A DNA stretch of 38,746 bases. Source: Thermoplasmata archaeon (lineage in GTDB: Archaea; Thermoplasmatota; Thermoplasmata; Thermoplasmatales; Thermoplasmataceae). The stretch lies in assembly GCA_021820245.1 (NCBI GenBank), contig JAKADT010000004.1, positions 1 to 38,746 of the forward strand, in the 5' to 3' direction. Shown here in pieces: positions 31,008-38,746 of this stretch (positions are counted from its first letter, which is position 1; each line of letters begins with the position of its first letter). Below the pieces are notes generated by a model. It was not told the origin of the DNA, ran no database searches, and worked only from the letters and a program-made list of their open reading frames with translations. The translations under genes and the position numbers were made by a program.

Positions 31008-32831
31008 TCATGTCGGAACTTCATTCGCAACAGTTCCCAACCCAAGCAATACTTCCCTGTCCGAAAGGCTTCCTATGCATTTTCCCTTACTGTCCACAAT
31101 GGCAAGAATATCAACATTATTCTCTTTCAATATTCTTAACGCATCTGCAACGTCCCTGTTCTCTTCAACTGATATCACCTTTTCCAGGTGAACATGTCTC
31201 ATCGTCATAATTCCCACAGTCCCCGCTGGAAGGAGGAGAAGATCAACAACATTTGCTATTCCAACAGGATGCTTGTCGTTATCCACTATTACGGCAGAGG
31301 GAGTGTGTTTTGACATAAGGCCATCTATTACAACCCTTACAGTATCGTCAAGGCTGTAAACTGCTTCAATAGTGTTTACTGTTTTATCATTCACACTGAG
31401 ATTCTCCAGGTTCTGTGCCACTATCTGTCCCTCCTTTGATATGTCAAGTTCATACGGTGCCTTTGTAACGATGCCCTTGACCTCTGAAAGAACAAACCCT
31501 ATGACAATCCATACGAGAAAGATAGTTGTATAGGCACTTACAGCGGAATATGCAGAGTAAATCATGACAATGGAACTTATAATTGCCCCAGTTATTGCAA
31601 GTATGAACTCATCATAATCCATGATCCTTTTTAAAAGTGCATCTTTTGCCTTCAGGGCGAGTCGTCTTCCTCTCCTAAATCCAATGCGTATGAGGGAAAA
31701 GTTGGCACTTATATGTATGAAAAGGCCCCCCAGGGCTGAAATGGTACCAAGTATGATAAAACCTGTTTCAGAAGAGACGTAGCCCAGAATGATCAGTGGA
31801 AGCATAATCATGACAAGGGAGGTGAATATTATGGCGATAAGTGGTGTATTTCTTCTATCCTTTTTCCCGAATAATCTTGGAAATGAACCATCCACACCCA
31901 TTCTGAAAATAGTTCTTGAAGCTGCGGAACCAAAGGAAAGGAAGGCAAGTATTGCATCATTTATTGTTGCTATGGCAACCGCATAGTAAAAATAAATGCC
32001 ATACCCTCTAAAGTCGTTCCTTAAAATGCTTATTATTGGCAATTTGTCAGCGACCGGTATGATAAGATGTGTCTGAAGAATAAGATTTGCGAATGCATAT
32101 ATCATCAGCGTTGCTAGTATTCCTCCTGTAAGTATGACTGTAACCACGCTTCTGCCAACATCCTTCTTTGGATTTTTCACTTCTCCCGAAACTGGAGCTA
32201 TGGATCCATAACCTGTGGGTATGCCCATTGCAAAAAGTATGCCCAGAAAGAGATCAGCAGGGGTAATGGGGTATATTTGAGGGTTTGGGAAATATGCAGC
32301 ACCCTTTGTAACAACAAACGATACAACTATTATCGCAATCATTATTGAAATTTCAATTGCAACCGCATAAAGCGCATAACTGGAAGATAATCTTATACCA
32401 ATTACAAGAAATGTAACCGAAGGAACCACTATTATGGCTAGTGCAAGAAAGACCGGAATTCCGAACACAAGATGCAGGATGTAGACTGCACCCATGACAT
32501 AAGCGGTACCATATAGAACCGAATAGAATATGTACATCCAGCCAGTGTCAAACCCAATTCTTGCGGACAGGGCCTGGAAGGCATAGGTGTAATACCCTCC
32601 TGAAGAGGAAAACCTCCGCGAAAGTCTCGTGACAGAGAGACCATTCACCAGCACAAGCAGAGTTCCTATAACCATAACAAGAGGTGCATCGTAACCGGCA
32701 AGAGTGATGGCAAACGCACCATATGTCAGTATACTGAGGAGGGGGGACATACCCCCGAATGATAGGAAGAATAGATCCCTGAAACCGAGGCTTCTTGCCA
32801 GTTCTCCTCTGGATGTGGATTGTTCGGACAT
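31008..32831 (-). CDS. APC-family amino acid permease fused to CBS domains
   Basis: A 607-aa protein. Residues 1 to about 460 are a 12-segment APC permease ('FLSFGGMSPLLSILTYGAF' opening, 'SSSGGYYTYAFQAL' first signature). It probably imports amino acids or related amines by proton or sodium symport. Residues from about 475 to 600 are a pair of CBS motifs ('SAVIVDNDKHPVGIANVVDLL', 'DILAIVDSKGKCIGSLSDREVL'). These usually bind adenosine nucleotides and could gate transport by energy state. It has a cytoplasmic C-terminus. The gene stands alone, convergent with the array side. Confidence 0.92.
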   Translation of the reverse strand: MSEQSTSRGELARSLGFRDLFFLSFGGMSPLLSILTYGAFAITLAGYDAPLVMVIGTLLVLVNGLSVTRLSRRFSSSGGYYTYAFQALSARIGFDTGWMYIFYSVLYGTAYVMGAVYILHLVFGIPVFLALAIIVVPSVTFLVIGIRLSSSYALYAVAIEISIMIAIIVVSFVVTKGAAYFPNPQIYPITPADLFLGILFAMGIPTGYGSIAPVSGEVKNPKKDVGRSVVTVILTGGILATLMIYAFANLILQTHLIIPVADKLPIISILRNDFRGYGIYFYYAVAIATINDAILAFLSFGSAASRTIFRMGVDGSFPRLFGKKDRRNTPLIAIIFTSLVMIMLPLIILGYVSSETGFIILGTISALGGLFIHISANFSLIRIGFRRGRRLALKAKDALLKRIMDYDEFILAITGAIISSIVMIYSAYSAVSAYTTIFLVWIVIGFVLSEVKGIVTKAPYELDISKEGQIVAQNLENLSVNDKTVNTIEAVYSLDDTVRVVIDGLMSKHTPSAVIVDNDKHPVGIANVVDLLLLPAGTVGIMTMRHVHLEKVISVEENRDVADALRILKENNVDILAIVDSKGKCIGSLSDREVLLGLGTVANEVPT

Positions 32832-33170
32832 AATATCCCTCTAATTTTCCTTATGATATGAACCTTGTTATGAGTATCGGCATTTCATGCATTTACTCAA
32901 AATGGTTCATGGGAATTACTCTCTTTTAAATTATTCCAAGGATGCCTATCAAAATCGTTTTGTTTCTATTTTTCACAGGGGATAAAGTCCGCTTCTGCCT
33001 CTATCTGATTTAACATTACAGAAGGAAAGATGACCAGGAAAGATCCGACATTCCAGGATGAAGGTATGTCAGCATTAATCTTGTATATTTTCTTCAGGAA
33101 CTCCACAATATTATTAATGCAAACAAATCTCAAATACAATCCCTTTTATTTCCAGTGGATATGTGTGTTA

Positions 33171-33881
33171 ATGCCATTTAAATACAGGAACAGGCAGGTT
33201 TCAGTAATTGCACACAGAGGCGGAGGAGAACTCTTCAAGGAAAACACGCTGTCAGCTTTCAGAAGTGTTCAGGACATGGGTGTAGATGCTGTTGAATGCG
33301 ATGTGCAGGTGACAAAGGATGGGAAACTCGCGGTGATCCATGATGCAGACCTCAGAAGAGTTGCAGGCATTAACAGCAGAGTTGATGAATTGACAGGCAA
33401 CGAGATTCAAAAGGTGAAACTGCTTAATAATGAGACAATACCAATGCTTGAGGATGTTTTTCATCAGGTAAGCATTCCTCTTGTAATAGAGCTTAAATCT
33501 ATAGAAACTGTGAAATCCCTATCATCCATGTTTCTTGAAAATAGGAATCTGCAGGATAGGTGCTTCATAATTTCGTTTTTCCATGAAGCACTGTACATTA
33601 TGAAACGGCAATTTCCGGGGCTTAAATGTGGATCTCTACTTGCAGGATTTCCACTGGATCCTGTAACAATGGTAAGGCAGTGTGGATGTGATACAATATC
33701 CCTCTATTTTGAAGGGATTACCCGGGAATATGTTGATAAGTGTCACATGGGGGGTATATATGTCGGCGTATGGTCTCCGAATGAGAAGACTCATATACTT
33801 GATTCCCTGAATGCCGGTGTCGATGCCATTGGATCTGACAGACCAGATCTGGTCATTTCATTAATCAGAGAATCCGAATAA
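33171..33881 (+). CDS. Glycerophosphodiester phosphodiesterase
   Basis: The likely protein is 236 aa from the ATG at 33171. The ORF-track start at 33030 adds 47 residues without similarity, whereas a TATA-like 'CTTTTATTT' is centred 25 bp before 33171 and the fold starts right after it. The family motifs are 'AHRGGGELFKENT', 'VECDVQVTKDGKLAVIHDA' and 'IELKS', giving the catalytic histidines, metal-binding glutamates and aspartate of a TIM-barrel GDPD. It hydrolyses glycerophosphodiesters to glycerol 3-phosphate and an alcohol, here probably in turnover of ether-lipid headgroups. There is no signal peptide. It is convergent with the MFS transporter by 5 bases. Confidence 0.92.
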   Translation: MPFKYRNRQVSVIAHRGGGELFKENTLSAFRSVQDMGVDAVECDVQVTKDGKLAVIHDADLRRVAGINSRVDELTGNEIQKVKLLNNETIPMLEDVFHQVSIPLVIELKSIETVKSLSSMFLENRNLQDRCFIISFFHEALYIMKRQFPGLKCGSLLAGFPLDPVTMVRQCGCDTISLYFEGITREYVDKCHMGGIYVGVWSPNEKTHILDSLNAGVDAIGSDRPDLVISLIRESE

Positions 33882-33886
33882 ATAGC

Positions 33887-35194
33887 TTAAGAGCTCAGCT
33901 CTTCAAGCGTTTTTCCTGCAGTTTCTTTTCCAAGCCAGATTGTAAATATAAGGCCAAGCGCAGAAATAGCAGCCAGGAAAATTAATCCAGAACCTATACC
34001 ATATGCATCATTCACAAATGCAAATGAAAATATTCCAAAGAGTGCACCAATTCTGCTAATGGATGTTCCGAATCCCTGGGCGGTGGACCTGATCTCGGTT
34101 GGAAATAGCTCCTGTGGGTATATGGAACTTGTGATTCCAGGACCAAGCTCCTGAGATATCTCGAATATTACGAATAGCGGGACTATGAGGAGTATAACCG
34201 GAAAATAGTCAAAAACCAGGGCGGATAAAACAAGTGTGACCACCATACCGGCGAATCCAAAAGCTGTCAGGTTCTTTCTGCCGGTTTTTTCTATGTATAT
34301 TATGGCTATAACTGCCCCGATTATGGCAAGAAGAGCTATAATTGTAGCATATCCAGAAGCTGTGTCTCTGGATATTCCCATACTGTAAAGAATGGATGGT
34401 CCGTAAAGAGCGATTGCATAAGTGACTGCATCAAGTGCAAACCAGAAAACGCAAATGAAAATGGTGGCAGCAATGTATTTTTTCCCGAAAAGCACTCCTA
34501 TCCTTGTCCTCTTTGAACTTTCAAGCTGAGTAATCCCTGAGCTTGGATTTATCTGCCTCATGTTTTCAACCGCCATCCTGTTTTCACCCTTACTGGCAAG
34601 CCATCTGGGTGACTCCGGTATACTGTGCCTGAGAACAAGTATAACCACAGCAGGTATGATACCAATAAGAAACATGTATCTCCATGAAGAAGGTCCCAGT
34701 GGTATCAGGAGAGTTCCCATGCCATACGATGCAAATGCCCCTATAAACCAGGCAGCGCCCGCAACACTGAGCAATCTTCCTCTCTGTTTGACAGGTGAAA
34801 ACTCCGATATTATGGTTGGACTTATTGCGTAATCAGCTCCAATGGCAACTCCAAGCAGAAGTCTGAATACCAGAAGCTGGGTATAACTGGTTGAAACTGC
34901 AGTAAGGACGGTAAATATTATAAAAAGCAACATATCCCAGAGATAAATGTACCTTCTTCCCTTCAGATCCGTAAGATAACCAATTGTTACACCACCCAGA
35001 ACCATTCCCAGAAGGGTGGAACCCAAAAGCAATGTTACCTCTGTAGTAGAAAGCAAAAATTCAGATTGAAGTATGAGAATGGCCACAGAAATTATTGAAA
35101 TATCATAACCGTCAAGAAAGCTTCCCCCAGAGGAGAGAGCCGTTATCCTTAGGTGAATCTTCTTTACTCTGGAATCGTCAAGTGTTTGAAACAT
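33887..35194 (-). CDS. MFS transporter, sugar-porter type
   Basis: A 435-aa polytopic protein with 12 hydrophobic segments. Family motifs: 'GGSFLDGYDISIISVA' in segment 1, 'GYLTDLKGRRYIYLWD' (the loop 2-3 MFS signature), and 'PESPRWLASKGE' in the central loop, typical of the sugar and organic-solute porters. The substrate cannot be read; sugars, aromatic acids or phosphate-type solutes are possible. The gene ends in 'GKTLEELS', as in sugar porters. It stands alone and is divergent from the small gene at 35318. Confidence 0.92.
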   Translation of the reverse strand: MFQTLDDSRVKKIHLRITALSSGGSFLDGYDISIISVAILILQSEFLLSTTEVTLLLGSTLLGMVLGGVTIGYLTDLKGRRYIYLWDMLLFIIFTVLTAVSTSYTQLLVFRLLLGVAIGADYAISPTIISEFSPVKQRGRLLSVAGAAWFIGAFASYGMGTLLIPLGPSSWRYMFLIGIIPAVVILVLRHSIPESPRWLASKGENRMAVENMRQINPSSGITQLESSKRTRIGVLFGKKYIAATIFICVFWFALDAVTYAIALYGPSILYSMGISRDTASGYATIIALLAIIGAVIAIIYIEKTGRKNLTAFGFAGMVVTLVLSALVFDYFPVILLIVPLFVIFEISQELGPGITSSIYPQELFPTEIRSTAQGFGTSISRIGALFGIFSFAFVNDAYGIGSGLIFLAAISALGLIFTIWLGKETAGKTLEELSS

Positions 35195-35290
35195 ACCATG
35201 TTATAACGGATTGAACCGTCTAAAGGTTTGCATTGTATTCTATATATTATTATATTGATATTTTTCCAGAAATTGTTTAATTCCATAATT

Positions 35291-35298
35291 ATTTATAT
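35291..35298 (+). promoter_or_regulatory. TATA-like box of the 58-aa gene
   Basis: TTTATATC centred about 24 bp before the ATG at 35318, predicting a leaderless mRNA and fixing that start. Confidence 0.5.
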
Positions 35299-35317
35299 CA
35301 TTGTTTACTGTATAAAT

Positions 35318-35494
35318 ATGGAAGAAGAATCATTAATTGAGAGTTTTTTGAAAGCACTGGAAGGAGCTAAAGGTTCTGTAGAGTTTGTATTCACGGATAT
35401 CAGCATAAAGATGCCGGGCATGAACGCAAACATGGTTATAAACGGAAAACTTGACGTAACGGCGATGCCGGTACATGAAAAGCCAAAACAGTAA
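35318..35494 (+). CDS. Small protein of unknown function (58 aa)
   Basis: The ORF-track entry starts at 35228, but its first 30 residues are a translation of AT-rich promoter DNA; the ATG at 35318 follows a TATA-like box at the right distance. The protein has an acidic helix ('MEEESLIESFLKALEGAKG') and a beta-like part ending 'HEKPKQ'. Its last 20 bases overlap the start of the next gene, indicating translational coupling and probably a shared task. No family recognised. Confidence 0.6.
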   Translation: MEEESLIESFLKALEGAKGSVEFVFTDISIKMPGMNANMVINGKLDVTAMPVHEKPKQ

Positions 35495-35825
35495 GGGCAA
35501 GCTTCATCTCGTTTCAAACCTTCTTAACTCTGGTTCAGTTTTGGTTAATTTAAACCGTGAGGAATTTGCCAGGGTCGATATTTCCAGGGGAAACGTTGAT
35601 GTATTCGTCGTTAACGACCAGCAGGCAAAACAAATTGCAAAAAACCTGCCACATCCATTGAAGAAGATGAAGACAATACATCTCCTGTCGAGAATAGCTG
35701 CCAGGACTGGTGTAACCATAAGTGTCACGGACGAGAACGGTCTCGTCTTGAGGTTTGGAAATGGCGTTCATACCATTATGGGAAACTTTGAAGTGAAACT
35801 TTTCAAGATAAGAAAATACTTGTAG
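35475..35825 (+). CDS. Protein of unknown function (116 aa)
   Basis: The gene overlaps the preceding 58-aa gene by 20 bases in another frame. The sequence is a mix of strands and helices ('VDVFVVNDQQAKQIAKNL', 'TIHLLSRIAARTGVTISVTD') with a basic C-terminus ('FKIRKYL') and no membrane segment or cysteine. The composition is typical of a folded cytoplasmic protein. No family recognised; its partner is likely the 58-aa protein. It is convergent with the helix-turn-helix/coiled-coil gene. Confidence 0.68.
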   Translation: MKSQNSKGKLHLVSNLLNSGSVLVNLNREEFARVDISRGNVDVFVVNDQQAKQIAKNLPHPLKKMKTIHLLSRIAARTGVTISVTDENGLVLRFGNGVHTIMGNFEVKLFKIRKYL

Positions 35826-35838
35826 AAATGATATAAAT

Positions 35839-37002
35839 CTATGTCGAATCAGTTTTTAATTGATTTGCCGCCCTGCCTTCCATAATTTTTATCCTATCGT
35901 TTATGGTTTCAACTGTTACAATTATCTCAGCTGGATCAGGTCCCGATTCCCTGAATTTCGACAACTTTTCGGCAAGAATGGTGAATATATTTGGTGCCTG
36001 CATGTATGTGACGATTGAATCCTTCTGCTCTGCAATATTCTCAAATTCCTTCATCAGATCGGATAAAAGATATGAGTCCTCCCGGAGCTTAAGCAGTTCG
36101 TCCCTGGGAAGGCGTTTACCCGTAATATTTGAATCCTCATCGTGATTCAGAAGGAAATTATCCAGCATTTGCAGTATCTTCTTTCTGGACTCCTCCTCCG
36201 TAAGATCCCTGAACATGGGAAGCTTGTTTAAAAGGGAAATGCTTCCATAAGATATCCTGTCATTCCTCACTATGTCGTCGAATGCTTTTGATATGGCTGC
36301 TGTTTCGGTCATCCCCTCAAGTTTCAGTTGAAGTATCTTCCCCTTATTTTCGGCGTCCCCAAGCAGATAACCCATTCTTCTTATGGTCTGTTCAGATTTT
36401 CCTATCTTGATTGCGAGAGAGCTTAACTTGGATTCAAGATCAATAATCTCATCAACAAGATCATTTCTTATCCTTTCATGTCTCTCCTTTTCGGATTTGA
36501 CTGATTCCAGCTGGGAACGCATTTCCTGTTTCTGGTTGTAGTATTCAATAAATTCATTAATGGCACCGAAATCGTTATCTTGCGGGAATGACAGATTGTC
36601 ATCGGGAGATACAGCTTCCATTCTGTTCCCATTTTTCCTGATTTTTCCCGCAGTATCTATAATTGCCTTAACCTGATCAATATTCAGGTTAAGTTCTGAA
36701 AGGTTTCTGGCAAGTGTCATAACATTTGAATCTACTGGTTGTTCCTCCGTACCATTTGCATGAACTCCTGTCTTATGAACGGAATCTGTCTGTTGTTTAT
36801 GTTTTTCCTCACCGGTCTGCGATCTTTCAAGGATATCCTCCATTTTATCGCCCTGTGAAGGTCTTTTTTGAGAATCGTTTATTATTCTGGTTACTGTTGA
36901 GATTGAAACCTCAAATGTCCTGGAAATTTCAGATTTCTTTATCCCGGATCTGAAGCTTTCAAGTATCTTCCTCTTTTCATCATCAGATATTCGTTTAACC
37001 AA
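35839..37002 (-). CDS. Helix-turn-helix protein with long coiled coil
   Basis: A 387-aa protein. Residues 5-45 are a homeodomain-like helix-turn-helix of the resolvase/transposase type ('EKRKILESFRSGIKKSEISRTFEVSISTVTRI'). A low-complexity polar linker follows, then a strong coiled coil at about 150-235 ('QLESVKSEKERHERIRNDLV'), then a helical C-terminal domain. There is no catalytic motif of recombinases. It may be a DNA-binding structural or regulatory protein. The start codon is TTG; no other start is available before an in-frame stop at 37009, and a TATA-like 'GTATAGAAATA' (reverse strand) lies about 23 bp upstream. Confidence 0.75.
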   Translation of the reverse strand: MVKRISDDEKRKILESFRSGIKKSEISRTFEVSISTVTRIINDSQKRPSQGDKMEDILERSQTGEEKHKQQTDSVHKTGVHANGTEEQPVDSNVMTLARNLSELNLNIDQVKAIIDTAGKIRKNGNRMEAVSPDDNLSFPQDNDFGAINEFIEYYNQKQEMRSQLESVKSEKERHERIRNDLVDEIIDLESKLSSLAIKIGKSEQTIRRMGYLLGDAENKGKILQLKLEGMTETAAISKAFDDIVRNDRISYGSISLLNKLPMFRDLTEEESRKKILQMLDNFLLNHDEDSNITGKRLPRDELLKLREDSYLLSDLMKEFENIAEQKDSIVTYMQAPNIFTILAEKLSKFRESGPDPAEIIVTVETINDRIKIMEGRAANQLKTDST

Positions 37003-37143
37003 ATAGCATCACTCTGAATATTTCTATACCCCTCTATATGTGTTAATGTATATAATAAGATAATGACCTGTGCATGAAATAAATTTCGCCTTATGCTTAA
37101 ATGAGGTTGATTGCTGATCACAGAAAAAAATTAGAGATTTCGT

Positions 37144-38196
37144 TTATTCAATCTCTTCAAGGTCTTTCATTCTACCACTCCTCTGTTGATTTTCAGACCA
37201 CAGATCATATGGATATGTGACATACAGTCTGCTTGCTTCGTCAAGTTCTGCCATTTCACTCTTTGTTAATTTCCACCCAAGGGAGCCAAGGTTGTCCATA
37301 AGATGATCCATGGTTCTAACACCAATTATTGGGGAGGTTACACCCTTTTTCGAAAGAAGCCAGTTAAGTGCCACCTGCGAATTTGTCTTTTCTACCTTCC
37401 TGGCTACATTGGAAAGAGTGGTCACAACACTCCATGTGAACTGGTTATTGTTAAGTTCCCATGGTGTTTTCCTTCCCGATTTGTAAGCATCCCCAAGTCT
37501 CGTACCTTCAGGCGGCGATTGCATATCACTGGTGTACTTTCCGCTGAGCACACCGCTCTTAAGCGGGCTCCATGGTAGTATGGCAACATCTTCGTTTACT
37601 GCCATAGGTATGATCTCATTTTCAGTTGACCTGGAAAGCAAATTATATTGAGGTTGCAGACTCACAAACTTCTCCAGTCCACGTTCTCTGCTCACACCGA
37701 GAGCTTTTTCAAACTGCCATGCCCTCAAATTGCTAGCTCCAATATATCTGACGATACCAGAATCCACAAGTCCAGTAAGAGTGGCAAGTGTCTCCTCCAG
37801 GGGAGTAACTGGGTCCCACGTATGAACCTGCAGAAGGTCGATGTAGTCTGTTTTCAATCTCTTCAGGCTTTCATCTACTGATTTCAATATGTGTTTTCTT
37901 CCAAGTCCTATTGAATTCTTTGATTTTCCACTTTGAAATCTTACCTTGGTTGCTATTACATAATCATCCCTGTCATGTTCAGAAAGCCAGTTACCCAGTA
38001 TCTCTTCTGATTTACCTCCGGTATAAACGTTTGCAGTATCGAAAAAAATTCCACCCTCTTCAGAAAATCTGTCCATAATTTTCTTCGCTTCAGGTTCGCT
38101 CGTCTGTCCACCAAAGGTCATTGTTCCAAGGCAGAGCTCACTTATCAGTGTACCCGTGTTTCCAAGTTTTCTATATTCCATGACATACAATAGCAC
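37144..38196 (-). CDS. Aldo-keto reductase
   Basis: A cytoplasmic NADPH-dependent TIM-barrel oxidoreductase. Counting from the ATG at 38181 (345 aa) the tetrad is Asp48 and Tyr53 ('FFDTANVYTGGKSEE'), Lys79 ('VIATKV') and His120 ('LLQVHTW'). 'SLKRLKTDYIDLLQ' and the C-terminal 'PIIGVRTMDHL' cofactor loop are typical of the AKR11/12-like group. The ORF track starts five codons earlier at a TTG (38196). A TATA-like run near 38224 fits a leaderless TTG start, but GGTG before 38181 also makes the ATG plausible. Substrate unknown. Confidence 0.93.
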   Translation of the reverse strand: MLLYVMEYRKLGNTGTLISELCLGTMTFGGQTSEPEAKKIMDRFSEEGGIFFDTANVYTGGKSEEILGNWLSEHDRDDYVIATKVRFQSGKSKNSIGLGRKHILKSVDESLKRLKTDYIDLLQVHTWDPVTPLEETLATLTGLVDSGIVRYIGASNLRAWQFEKALGVSRERGLEKFVSLQPQYNLLSRSTENEIIPMAVNEDVAILPWSPLKSGVLSGKYTSDMQSPPEGTRLGDAYKSGRKTPWELNNNQFTWSVVTTLSNVARKVEKTNSQVALNWLLSKKGVTSPIIGVRTMDHLMDNLGSLGWKLTKSEMAELDEASRLYVTYPYDLWSENQQRSGRMKDLEEIE

Positions 38197-38317
38197 CGTA
38201 AGATAGAAGGATTTCGATTGTAATTAACAAGCTCTGATCTTTTACAGATGAAATACTTCTAAAACAGGGAATTTCTCTTTCATCGTAAGAATATTTCTAC
38301 AACGGAGGAATATGAAC

Positions 38318-38575
38318 TCACTTTTCACAAGACAAGAAATGAAACTGAACCCTTTCGTAATCATATGTCAGGAATGAATCCGGCCACTGGTAAATAGAAG
38401 TGAAAATAGTTGGATAAGCATATTCCTCTACGCATACCAGCATTCGTACAGTCAGATTACTCGGCGTGAATGACCAAACACCTTCAGGCAGAAATAAATT
38501 CAGATCAATAGGGATCCCGCCAGCAATCCTTGAAGTGGTAATATCCCAGCGAAACTGCGCAAAAGGTTCACGCAT
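38318..38575 (-). CDS. Possible small protein (85 aa), doubtful
   Basis: The frame reads like a folded protein (aromatic-rich, 'GIPIDLNLFLPEGVWSF', 'YQWPDSFLTYDYERVQFHF') and sits alone in its region. No family, Shine-Dalgarno or clear TATA box was found. It is divergent from the partial gene at the window end. Confidence 0.35.
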   Translation of the reverse strand: MREPFAQFRWDITTSRIAGGIPIDLNLFLPEGVWSFTPSNLTVRMLVCVEEYAYPTIFTSIYQWPDSFLTYDYERVQFHFLSCEK

Positions 38576-38684
38576 AAACTACTAATCCATTCAAAACAAA
38601 AAAATGTGAAGAACTAGAAAAATATGGGAAACCTTATTTATGCATTAATGCATTGTTTTAAAAGTAAAAGCTGGTGTAGAATTT

Positions 38685-38746
38685 ATGGAAAAAGGACTTG
38701 AGATATCATTCCAACTTAAAAATGACAGAGAAGGGCAGGAGACGGT
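38685..38746 (+). CDS. Start of a gene running off the window
   Basis: ATG at 38685 opens a frame to the last base ('MEKGLEISFQLKNDREGQET'). GGTG lies 8 bases upstream, and a TATA-like TTATTTAT is centred about 48 bp before the ATG, giving a short leader. Too little is visible for a function. Confidence 0.45.
   Translation, partial: MEKGLEISFQLKNDREGQET

Noticed and set aside
33030-33170. N-terminal extension of the phosphodiesterase as a signal peptide
   Set aside because: It is hydrophobic only in patches, and a TATA-like box at 25 bp before 33171 fits the family start.
1-38746. tRNA, rRNA or CRISPR arrays
   Set aside because: Reading both strands I found no cloverleaf with a T-loop consensus, no rRNA-like block and no regularly spaced short repeats; a dedicated search could still find a weak one.

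Overview
The window looks like chromosomal DNA from an archaeon, most likely an acidophilic member of the Thermoplasmata (Thermoplasma, Ferroplasma or Cuniculiplasma type). Five things point that way. The DNA is moderately AT-rich. Most genes have a TATA-like box centred 25-30 bp before the start codon, meaning leaderless or very short-leader mRNAs. Secreted proteins are full of N-glycosylation sequons. One surface protein carries 'SGLPSGT' repeats. Transport and peptide-degradation genes fit a heterotroph. The genus cannot be fixed from the sequence alone.

Layout. Positions 1-7200 hold the 3' part of a repeat-bearing, membrane-anchored surface protein, an M20 amidohydrolase, a zinc alcohol dehydrogenase, a secreted N-glycosylated protein that distantly resembles the array described below, an S9 peptidase and a nitrilase-family hydrolase. 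Positions 7283-23699 form a glycan and cell-surface island. It has a GT-A-like glycosyltransferase, a 969-aa surface protein with a cytoplasmic zinc ribbon, three heptose enzymes (GmhB, GmhA, HddA), an NAD-dependent sugar epimerase, two giant GT-C-like membrane proteins, two Wzx-type flippases, a methyltransferase, a PH-like/zinc-ribbon protein, a thioredoxin and a 58-aa zinc-ribbon protein that the ORF track misses. The steps GmhA, HddA and GmhB of nucleotide-heptose synthesis are present. The nucleotidyltransferase is not in the window.

Positions 24116-30660 hold the most unusual structure: five monocistronic genes (24191, 25936, 26977, 27834, 30034) for secreted, sequon-rich, beta-rich proteins of 187-195 aa. 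All five share a 90-nt block, identical at every base, covering the Shine-Dalgarno, the start codon and the first 26 codons (signal peptide plus first mature residues). The mature domains diverge strongly. Directly in front of the block each gene has a short inverted repeat whose arms change in a compensating way between copies. It lies about 25 bp after a TATA-like box, so each mRNA is predicted to begin with a hairpin. An intact IS630-family insertion sequence with visible terminal inverted repeats sits between copies 4 and 5, and a decayed probable transposase fragment lies between copies 1 and 2. I suggest a multi-subunit glycosylated surface fibre or coat with conserved, nucleotide-frozen expression/secretion heads.

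Positions 31008-38746 hold an amino-acid permease fused to CBS domains, a glycerophosphodiester phosphodiesterase, an MFS sugar-porter-type transporter, two small overlapping genes of unknown function, a helix-turn-helix/coiled-coil protein, an aldo-keto reductase, a doubtful 85-aa ORF and the first codons of a gene that runs off the end. No tRNA, rRNA or CRISPR array was recognised.
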